Shown here in pieces: positions 1 to 4,887 of a stretch of DNA of 10,615 nt. Position 1 is the stretch's first letter, and the number at the start of each line of letters is the position of its first letter. The translations under genes were made by a program, and so were the position numbers. This stretch comes from Burkholderiaceae bacterium (GTDB lineage: Bacteria > Pseudomonadota > Gammaproteobacteria > Burkholderiales > Burkholderiaceae): assembly GCA_030151165.1 (NCBI GenBank), contig JASLEM010000038.1, positions 1 to 10,615 of the forward strand, given 5' to 3'. The notes below the pieces were generated by a model. That model did not search any database. It saw only the letters and a program-made list of their open reading frames with translations, and had not been told where the DNA came from.

Positions 1-495
1 GGCGTCGCGATGTTCACGCTCGACCGCGAGATGGGCTCGTGGGTGCTGACGCAGGAGAACGTGCAGATCCCGGAGGACACGAAGGAATTCGCGATCAACA
101 TGTCCAACCAGCGCCACTGGGCGCCGCCGGTGACGCGCTACATCGACGAGTGCCTGCAGGGCAAGGACGGCCCGCGCGGCAAGGACTTCAACATGCGATG
201 GGTCGCGTCGATGGTGGCCGACGTCCACCGCATCCTCAGCCGCGGCGGCGTCTTCATGTACCCGTGGGACAAGCGCGAGCCCGAGAAGGCCGGCAAGCTG
301 CGCCTGCTGTACGAGGCCAATCCGATGAGCTTCCTCGTCGAGCAGGCGGGCGGCGCGTCGACCAACGGCACGCAGCGCATCATGGATCTCGTGCCGACGA
401 AGCTGCACGAGCGCGTGGCGGTGTTCCTCGGGTCGAAGAACGAGGTCGAGCGGGCGACCGCGTACCACGCCGAGGCACAGGGCTCGCAGGGCTGA
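1..495 (+). CDS. fbp: Fructose-1,6-bisphosphatase class I, C-terminal part (5' end outside window)
   Basis: This enzyme hydrolyses fructose-1,6-bisphosphate to fructose-6-phosphate and phosphate in the cytoplasm, in gluconeogenesis and, in autotrophs, the Calvin cycle. The frame is open from base 1 and ends at TGA 493-495, giving about 164 residues, roughly the C-terminal half of a protein that is usually near 335 residues. Family segments are easy to see: [16 protein letters not shown] (substrate-site region), [11 protein letters not shown], and [21 protein letters not shown], which carries the conserved sugar-phosphate-binding Lys and the metal-ligand Glu. The tail [17 protein letters not shown] is also typical. 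The first ATG at 10 is internal and not the true start. The gene converges on the merR-like gene 54 bases downstream, with a GC hairpin between them. Nothing looks broken. Family assignment is secure; its role in carbon fixation cannot be judged here. Confidence 0.96.
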   Translation, partial: GVAMFTLDREMGSWVLTQENVQIPEDTKEFAINMSNQRHWAPPVTRYIDECLQGKDGPRGKDFNMRWVASMVADVHRILSRGGVFMYPWDKREPEKAGKLRLLYEANPMSFLVEQAGGASTNGTQRIMDLVPTKLHERVAVFLGSKNEVERATAYHAEAQGSQG

Positions 496-524
496 CCTTC
501 GCCTGCGCGCGGCTCGCCGGCAGT

Positions 525-547
525 GCCGCCGCGGCGCGCGCGGCGGC
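525..547. terminator. GC hairpin between convergent fbp and merR-like gene
   Basis: A perfect 9-bp inverted repeat (GCCGCCGCG at 525-533, CGCGGCGGC at 539-547) with a 5-base loop fills the 54-base gap between two convergent stop codons. Its position suits a bidirectional transcription stop. Neither side is followed by a T tract, so it is not a classical intrinsic terminator. It may only pause polymerase or protect 3' ends. Confidence 0.45.
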
Positions 548-549
548 TG

Positions 550-939
550 TCAGGGCGATTCGATGTCCGCCCCGTCCACGGCGGCCGCCAACGGACACGC
601 CAGCGCCAGCCGCGTCACCAGTTCGTGCCGCAGCCGGCTGAGTCCGGCGATGCGCTCGTCGATCGCGCCCAGCTTGCGCTGCAGCAGGGCGGCGACCTGC
701 GCGTCGGCGAGGCCGTCGGCCTGCGCCGACCACAGCTCGGGCAACGCATCGCCCACTTCCGCGAGCGTGAAGCCGAGCTGCTGCGCGAGCCGGATGTATT
801 GCACGAGCGCGACGGTCTGCGGCGCGTACTCGCGATAGCCGTTGCCGGTGCGGCTCGCGCGCAGCAGCCCGCGCGATTCGTAGAAGCGCAGCGCTTCGCG
901 CGTGAGGCCGGTGGCGGTGGCGAGTTCTCCGATGCGCAT
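550..939 (-). CDS. MerR-family transcriptional regulator
   Basis: A 129-residue DNA-binding regulator with MerR architecture. Residues 1-22 (MRIGELATATGLTREALRFYE) are the N-terminal helix-turn-helix, and 24-38 (GLLRASRTGNGYREY) form the wing with the typical R-x-x-x-GYR-Y pattern. Residues about 75-113 form the heptad-like helix that makes the antiparallel dimer coiled coil. There is a single Cys, at 115 in LACPLAA. It lacks the paired or clustered cysteines of MerR, CueR or the SoxR iron-sulphur site, so the effector cannot be read from the sequence. The frame extends 30 codons upstream, but I chose ATG at 939 because the family's MRIGELA opening begins there; no strong Shine-Dalgarno is visible. 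It is divergent from the membrane protein at 1108 and probably controls the dyad-containing promoter between them. Confidence 0.9.
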   Translation of the reverse strand: MRIGELATATGLTREALRFYESRGLLRASRTGNGYREYAPQTVALVQYIRLAQQLGFTLAEVGDALPELWSAQADGLADAQVAALLQRKLGAIDERIAGLSRLRHELVTRLALACPLAAAVDGADIESP

Positions 940-1044
940 GGTCCGGTCTTCGAGCGATCTGTCATCTGCGGTGCGGCAATTTACCCCGTTCGCGCACGGC
1001 GCGCCGTTTCCGCCGGCGTGGCGCCGCACCGATCTCGAAATTGC

Positions 1045-1076
1045 TTGACCTTGAAGCGCACTTCAGCCCGGACACT
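1045..1076 (+). promoter_or_regulatory. Candidate MerR-type promoter/operator for the membrane protein gene
   Basis: A -35-like TTGACC (1045-1050) is followed by an imperfect dyad TGAAGCGCACTTCA (1052-1065, 6 of 7 pairs) and then a weak -10-like GACACT (1071-1076), giving a 20-base spacer. MerR-family activators are known to bind dyads inside an over-long 19-20-base spacer and to untwist it. The dyad centre falls 13.5 bases after the first T of the -35, the same geometry as I recall for the mer promoter. The predicted start would be about 25 bases before the ATG at 1108. That the neighbouring MerR protein is the binder is inference. Confidence 0.6.
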
Positions 1077-1107
1077 GCGACGCCTCCCATCACCCGGACA
1101 CGCCGCC

Positions 1108-1527
1108 ATGCTCCGCTGGACACCCACGCGCTACCTGCAACTCGTGCGCACGAGCGCCGCCTACGACCTGGTCGTCACCGCGCCGTTCGCGACGCCCTGG
1201 ACGCTCGCCTGGCTCCACGCCGGCCTGCAACGGCTGGCCGCGGCGCTGGGTGTCGCCGGGTTGCCGCCGCTGGACTCCCTGCACGTGCTGTTCGCCAACC
1301 TGCTGGGCGTGATCGTGATCGTGTGGTCCGTGCTGCGGCTGCGCGCGCCCACGATCGCCCTCGGGCGCCACGACGCCGCCGCGCGCGCCGGCTTCTGCCT
1401 CGCGATGGTCCACGCGCTCGCACACGACGCCTCGCCGCTCGTCGCCGGCTTCGCCGTGATCGAACTGGTGTTCTTCGTCGCGCAGGCGCTGCCGGTGCGC
1501 GACGCCGGCGCGACGCCGCGACGCTAG
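1108..1527 (+). CDS. Small integral membrane protein, unknown function
   Basis: A 139-residue hydrophobic protein whose function I do not recognise, though its opening MLRWTPTRYLQLVR and the segment PLDSLHVLFANLLG resemble conserved hypothetical membrane proteins I recall from Burkholderia-type genomes. Four hydrophobic segments are visible, at about 18-38, 57-77 (VLFANLLGVIVIVWSVLRL), 91-107 and 110-129 (LVAGFAVIELVFFVAQAL), so it should lie in the inner membrane. The N-terminus is basic and the C-terminus ends in Arg-Arg. ATG 1108 is chosen because the hydrophobic pattern and family opening begin there; the frame upstream is open but would run through the promoter. No clear Shine-Dalgarno is seen. 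It is divergent from the MerR-like gene and is the likely target of that regulator. It converges on dapA, 61 bases away. Small-molecule or metal stress export is possible but unsupported. Confidence 0.8.
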   Translation: MLRWTPTRYLQLVRTSAAYDLVVTAPFATPWTLAWLHAGLQRLAAALGVAGLPPLDSLHVLFANLLGVIVIVWSVLRLRAPTIALGRHDAAARAGFCLAMVHALAHDASPLVAGFAVIELVFFVAQALPVRDAGATPRR

Positions 1528-1588
1528 CGACGACGCAGGCCGGGATGCCTCGCGGACACGGCCGCCGGCCGGCCCGCGGGTCGCCCGG

Positions 1589-2491
1589 TCATCCTCGCGC
1601 CGGCAACCGCTCGACGAGCATCGACAGCCGCTCGATCAACGCCGGCGACGCCGTCGTCATCGGCGCCCGCACCTCGTTCCGGCACTCGCCCGCCGCCGCG
1701 AGCAGCGCCTTGACCGGCGCCGGGCTCGGCTCGTCGAACAGGCCCGTCGTGATCGGCTTGAGCAGGCGCCACAGCGTGCGCGCCTTCGCCAGATCGCCGC
1801 GCGCGATCGCCTGGTCGAACGCGACGAAGAGGTCGGTGCGGATGTGCACGCTCGCGGCGATCGCGCCGGCGCCGCCGAGGCAGCGCGACGAGAACCATTC
1901 GGCGTCGTTGCCGCACAGCACCTGCAGTCGGCCGTCGGCGATCAGCGCCTCGGTCTGGTCGACACGGCCACCGCAGTCCTTCAGCGCCACGATGCGCGGG
2001 TGCTCGGCCAGCGACAGCAGCGTCTCGAGCTCCAGCCGGACGCCGGTGCGCGCCGGGATGTCGTAGACGACCAGCGGCGCGGGCGAGGCGTCCGCGATCG
2101 CGCGGAAGAACGCCTGCAACGCGCCCTGCGACGGCCGCAGGTAAGCCGGCGGCGGCACGAGGAAGGCCGCGGGCGCGTGGCGCATCGCGGCGTCGATGCG
2201 CCGCAGCACGTCGTCGGCCGTCGTGGCCGCGGCACCCATGATCACGGGCCGCGACGTGTTCGCAACCACGGTGCCGAGCACGTCGTCGCGCTCCGCGTCG
2301 GACAGCAGCGGCGCCTCGCCCGTGGTGGCGCAGACGACGAAGCCTGCGATGCCCTCGCCGGCCAGGCGTTTCACGAGGCCGGCCAGCGCCGCGTGATCGA
2401 CGCGTGCGCCGCGGAAGGGCGTGACGATGGGAATCCAGACCCCGGACAGGTCGATGGACGATTCAACGGAAGGTTCGACAGTGCGGCTCAC
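1589..2491 (-). CDS. dapA: 4-hydroxy-tetrahydrodipicolinate synthase family protein (DapA-like)
   Basis: A 300-residue class I aldolase of the DHDPS/N-acetylneuraminate lyase family, a cytoplasmic (beta/alpha)8 barrel. DapA itself condenses pyruvate with aspartate semialdehyde, the first committed step to diaminopimelate and lysine. Visible motifs are TTGE at 56-59, Tyr117 in PPAYLRPSQ, Tyr143 and Arg148 in YDIPARTG, the Schiff-base Lys171 in ALKDCGG, and GGAGAIAAS at 206-214. Arg148 matches the Arg that binds the semialdehyde carboxylate in true DHDPS, which favours that activity. However, CATTGEAPLL and KDCGG differ from the usual GTTGES and KEATGD, so this looks like a paralogue rather than the housekeeping copy and another 2-oxo-acid lyase activity is possible. 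Start is GTG 2491, preceded by AAAGGAAA at good spacing. No lysine-pathway neighbours are present. Confidence 0.85.
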   Translation of the reverse strand: MSRTVEPSVESSIDLSGVWIPIVTPFRGARVDHAALAGLVKRLAGEGIAGFVVCATTGEAPLLSDAERDDVLGTVVANTSRPVIMGAAATTADDVLRRIDAAMRHAPAAFLVPPPAYLRPSQGALQAFFRAIADASPAPLVVYDIPARTGVRLELETLLSLAEHPRIVALKDCGGRVDQTEALIADGRLQVLCGNDAEWFSSRCLGGAGAIAASVHIRTDLFVAFDQAIARGDLAKARTLWRLLKPITTGLFDEPSPAPVKALLAAAGECRNEVRAPMTTASPALIERLSMLVERLPARG

Positions 2492-2496
2492 GCAGG

Positions 2497-2504
2497 TTTC
2501 CTTT
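2497..2504 (-). promoter_or_regulatory. Ribosome binding site fixing the dapA GTG start
   Basis: On the minus strand AAAGGAAA (core AAGGA, 2499-2503) lies 7 bases before GTG 2491-2489. This strong site decides the GTG start of the dapA-like gene. Confidence 0.75.
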
Positions 2505-2555
2505 CAGCAACGACCGGACAAGACCGTCGTGAGAGGAGCGCGCAAGGCGGGCGAT

Positions 2556-2618
2556 GGTTCCGTGAAGCTTTCTTCCGCGGGCCGGGCCAGATTCCGTCGC
2601 TCATCCGACGACGGAACC
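2556..2618 (-). promoter_or_regulatory. Mutually exclusive inverted repeats upstream of dapA (possible leader switch)
   Basis: On the minus strand the segment GGTTCCGTCG (2618-2609) can pair in two ways. It pairs perfectly over 8 bp with CGACGGAA (2599-2592, loop 9 bases), or over 8 bp with ACGGAACC (2563-2556). The two pairings use the same bases and exclude each other. The element ends 64 bases before the dapA GTG. I see no T tract that would make either hairpin an intrinsic terminator, and GC-rich DNA makes such repeats fairly often, so function is speculative. Confidence 0.25.
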
Positions 2619-2628
2619 GCAGCCCCGG

Positions 2629-2727
2629 TCAGACGAGCAACGGCTTTTTCGCTTTGCAGGAACCGACGACCGGCCACGGCTCGCGCGAAGGCGCAAGCGA
2701 GGTGACGGCGAGGAGGGTTCCAAGCAT
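2629..2727 (-). CDS. Possible 32-residue leader peptide upstream of dapA
   Basis: A short frame from ATG 2727 to TGA 2631-2629 encodes a peptide beginning MLGTLLAVTSLAPS and ending SCKAKKPLLV. Near its end it has three Lys codons (AAA, AAA, AAG) within four positions. AAA is an unusual codon in DNA of this GC content, and lysine is the end product of the DapA pathway. The stop lies 10 bases before the competing repeats. Against it, there is no Shine-Dalgarno before the ATG, and a second frame starting 8 bases earlier is also open. The frame could easily be chance. Confidence 0.15.
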   Translation of the reverse strand: MLGTLLAVTSLAPSREPWPVVGSCKAKKPLLV

Positions 2728-2740
2728 GGCGTCATGGTAA

Positions 2741-2849
2741 CCCGGTCTGGCGCGGCGCGGCACCGGGGGCGCCGGAAGCGCCGCGACGAGCGGAAGCGGC
2801 GCTGCGGCAGGCGCGCCGCGCCACGACGCACCGCCGCGAGGCGCGGCGG
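2741..2849. repeat. Cluster of GC hairpins in the gap between akr and dapA
   Basis: The gap 2492-2907 (416 bases) has no convincing gene. Its right half is extremely GC-rich and holds four inverted repeats: CCCGGT/ACCGGG (2741-2746, 2762-2767), GGCGC/GCGCC (2768-2772, 2778-2782), AGCGCCGC/GCGGCGCT (2777-2784, 2796-2803) and CCGCCGCG/CGCGGCGG (2831-2838, 2842-2849; 3-base loop). The word CGGAAGCG also occurs twice, at 2773 and 2791. The last hairpin lies about 60 bases after the stop of the aldo/keto reductase and may end its transcript, although no T tract follows. A repetitive extragenic palindrome-like element is an alternative. Confidence 0.4.
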
Positions 2850-2907
2850 CCCGCTGCGCGACGCTTCGACGACCAGGTCATCAAAGACGCCACCGCGCCC
2901 CCCGCGC

Positions 2908-3933
2908 TCAGACCGGCGTCGGGCTCCTTTCCGCGAACTGCGCCTGGTGCCAGTACGGGTAGGTCTTCGTGACCGCGCTCGCATCGTCGAGCCGCTGGAC
3001 CTGTTCCGGCGTCAGGCGCCAGCCGATGGCGCCGAGGTTGTCGCGCAGCTGCTTCTCGTCGCGCGCACCGATGATCACGGAGGCGACGGTCGGGCGGCGC
3101 AGCACCCAGTTCAGCGCGACCTGCGGTATCGACTTGCCCGTCTCCTCGCCCACCTCGGCGAGCGCGTCCACCACCTTGAACAGCAGCTCGTCCGGCACCG
3201 GCGGTCCCGCGTCGGCGGTCTTGTGCAGGCGGCTCTCGGCCGGGATGCCCGTGCCACGGCGGATCTTGCCCGTGAGCCGGCCCCAGCCGAGCGGGCTCCA
3301 CACCACCGCACCGACGCCCTGGTCGAGGCCCAGCGGCATCAGCTCCCATTCGTACTCCCGCCCGACGAGCGAGTAGTAGGCCTGGTGCGCGACGTAGCGC
3401 TGGAGGTGGTGCTTCTCCGACAGCGCGAGCGACTTCATCAGGTGCCAGCCCGAGAAGTTCGACACGCCGAGATAGCGGATCTTGCCTTCGCGCACGAGGT
3501 CGTCCAGCGTGTACAGCACCTCCTCGATCGGCGTCGTGGCGTCGAAGCCATGGAGCTGGAACAGGTCGATGTAGTCGGTGCCGAGCCGCTTGAGCGAGCC
3601 TTCGACCGACGCGCGCAGGTGGTGGCGCGACGAGCCGACGTCGTTGGGCCCGTCGCCGAGCCGGAAGCTCGCCTTCGTCGAGACGATGACCTTGTCGCGC
3701 CGCCCCTTGATCGCCTCGCCCAGCACCTGCTCGGCGAGGCCGCCGGAATAGATGTCGGCGCTGTCGAACATGGTGAGGCCGGCGTCGAGGCAGATGTCGA
3801 CGAGGCGGCGGGCGCCGTCGCCTTGCGTCGAGCCCCAGGCCGCGAAGAATTCGTTGCCGCCGCCGAACGTGCCGGTGCCCATGCTGAGTTCGGGCACCTT
3901 GAAGCCGGAGGCGCCGAGTTGTCGGTATTCCAT
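2908..3933 (-). CDS. Aldo/keto reductase
   Basis: A 341-residue cytoplasmic NADPH-dependent oxidoreductase of the AKR superfamily, a (beta/alpha)8 barrel that reduces aldehydes and ketones. The full catalytic tetrad is visible: Asp57 and Tyr62 in FDSADIYSGG, Lys87 in VSTKASF and His128 in DLFQLHGFD. Cofactor-site motifs follow: LGVSNFSGWH (155-164), VWSPLGWGRLTGK (211-223) and ASVIIGARDEKQLRDNL (284-300). Length and motif order are normal for the potassium-channel-beta/YajO-like branch; the natural substrate cannot be predicted. ATG 3933 is preceded by AAGGAA (3944-3939) five bases away, which fixes the start. The gene lies upstream of dapA on the same strand, but the 416-base gap makes co-transcription unlikely. 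It is divergent from the STY0301-like gene. Confidence 0.93.
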   Translation of the reverse strand: MEYRQLGASGFKVPELSMGTGTFGGGNEFFAAWGSTQGDGARRLVDICLDAGLTMFDSADIYSGGLAEQVLGEAIKGRRDKVIVSTKASFRLGDGPNDVGSSRHHLRASVEGSLKRLGTDYIDLFQLHGFDATTPIEEVLYTLDDLVREGKIRYLGVSNFSGWHLMKSLALSEKHHLQRYVAHQAYYSLVGREYEWELMPLGLDQGVGAVVWSPLGWGRLTGKIRRGTGIPAESRLHKTADAGPPVPDELLFKVVDALAEVGEETGKSIPQVALNWVLRRPTVASVIIGARDEKQLRDNLGAIGWRLTPEQVQRLDDASAVTKTYPYWHQAQFAERSPTPV

Positions 3934-3938
3934 GCGTG

Positions 3939-3944
3939 TTCCTT
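3939..3944 (-). promoter_or_regulatory. Ribosome binding site of the aldo/keto reductase
   Basis: On the minus strand AAGGAA lies five bases before ATG 3933, confirming the chosen start. Confidence 0.7.
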
Positions 3945-4092
3945 CGAGTCGGATGAGAGGTTGCGTCGGGTCGATCGGATGTGGCCCGCAGGATAGGCCG
4001 AGGCGCGAACCCCTGCCGTCCTGTCACGCGATGCCCCCGATGTGGTGCGGGGCGACGACACGATCATCGCGCCGATCGGGCGGGGCACAGCC

Positions 4093-4125
4093 GCGCCGAA
4101 TCGCGGTTAATCGAGCATTTGGCGC
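4093..4125. promoter_or_regulatory. Imperfect inverted repeat in the divergent akr/STY0301 gap
   Basis: GCGCCGAAT (4093-4101) and ATTTGGCGC (4117-4125) form a 9-bp inverted repeat with one G-T-type mismatch around a 15-base centre. It lies in a rare AT-richer patch (GGTTAATCG, then GGAGTTTTCG) of the 297-base gap between two divergent start codons. This could be an operator or a 5' UTR hairpin for the gene at 4231. I find no convincing -35/-10 pair nearby, and the rest of the gap shows no gene. Confidence 0.3.
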
Positions 4126-4230
4126 ACGGGAGTTTTCGCGGGCGCTCGGAGAATCTGTCGAACCGCCGGCGCATCGAATCGCCCCGACCGAGCGGCCGTT
4201 CCCCGTTCAAACGCCCCGACTCGCCACGCC

Positions 4231-4752
4231 ATGCATCGCAGCCCGCACACGTTTCTTCGCCTCGTCGCGACCCTGGTCGCGTCCAGAATCGCCCCCACCG
4301 TCGTCACGACGCTCGTCGCCTCCTTTGTCGCGCCGACCCTGGCGACGATCGCGCTGGCGTCCGCCGCCGGCCCGGCGCTCGCGGCCGCGACGGAGATCCG
4401 CTGCCCCGCCACGCTCGCGCAGGCGCCGATGCCGCAGAGCGTGCCGTCCGACTGGATCGTGCGCGGCGCGCCCGACGAGCGGTCGCTGCAGCGCGCCGCG
4501 TTCTACAGCGGCGACCCCGGCGGCCTGGGCACGCTCGCGCCGGACTCGACGCAGCGCAGCGGCGGCACCGAGACCTCGGTCTGGAATTTCCCCGGCGATG
4601 CCACCGCGCCGGCCTGGATCGGCTGCCTCTACCGCGACGGCACGGCGGTCGTCGCCCGGCCGCTGCCCGCCAATGTGCGGCGTTGCGAGACGCGCACCCG
4701 CGTGACCGCGCTGGGCGATCCGGCGGGCCTGCTGTCGGTCATGTGCAACTAG
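4231..4752 (+). CDS. STY0301-like small secreted protein
   Basis: A 173-residue exported protein of unknown function that resembles the STY0301 family as I recall it. That family is small and periplasmic, with a CPxTL start, a central FY.G.P...L.PD segment, a CxY...T segment, and further cysteines. Here these appear as IRCPATL (56-62), FYSGDPGGLGTLAPD (91-105), WIGCLYRDGTAVVARPLP (129-146), C152 and a C-terminal VMCN. The four cysteines (58, 132, 152, 172) could make two disulphides after export. The N-terminus is a basic start (MHRSPHTFLR) and an unusually long hydrophobic stretch to about residue 51, with possible Ala-x-Ala cleavage in GPALAAA. That stretch contains a diverged 13-residue tandem repeat. 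No Shine-Dalgarno is visible before ATG 4231. The gene converges on the S9 peptidase across a 135-base gap with no strong terminator. Confidence 0.8.
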   Translation: MHRSPHTFLRLVATLVASRIAPTVVTTLVASFVAPTLATIALASAAGPALAAATEIRCPATLAQAPMPQSVPSDWIVRGAPDERSLQRAAFYSGDPGGLGTLAPDSTQRSGGTETSVWNFPGDATAPAWIGCLYRDGTAVVARPLPANVRRCETRTRVTALGDPAGLLSVMCN

Positions 4753-4887
4753 CGCGACCGAGACCCGGAACGCGATGCCCGAAGCCGCTCACCTGACGAC
4801 TTCGATTTCGCCATGCCGACGCTCATCCCGTCACGCGACGAGCCAGCACCGAGGGCGGCGCCGGCTCGCTGCGTCGCCTTGCGCCTG

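Noticed and set aside
525..547. Classical rho-independent terminator after fbp
   Set aside because: The stem is strong but no T tract follows on either strand, so it is listed only as a terminator-like hairpin.
39..641. Overlapping open frames around the fbp end on both strands
   Set aside because: They are out-of-frame shadows of fbp and merR with no motifs and skewed composition.
940..1029. A 30-residue N-terminal extension of the MerR-like regulator
   Set aside because: The canonical MerR opening MRIGELA starts at 939, and the extension has no family resemblance.
1559..1571. Hairpin CGGCC/GGCCG between the membrane protein gene and dapA
   Set aside because: A 5-bp stem is expected by chance in DNA of this GC content, and no T tract follows.
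2734..3996. A 420-codon + strand open frame antisense to the aldo/keto reductase
   Set aside because: The opposite frame has a complete catalytic tetrad and ribosome site. This frame is low-complexity and Arg-rich without motifs.
4753..4887. Possible small gene or terminator in the gap between the STY0301-like gene and the S9 peptidase
   Set aside because: Only Arg/Ser-rich shadow frames and weak, mismatched repeats are seen.
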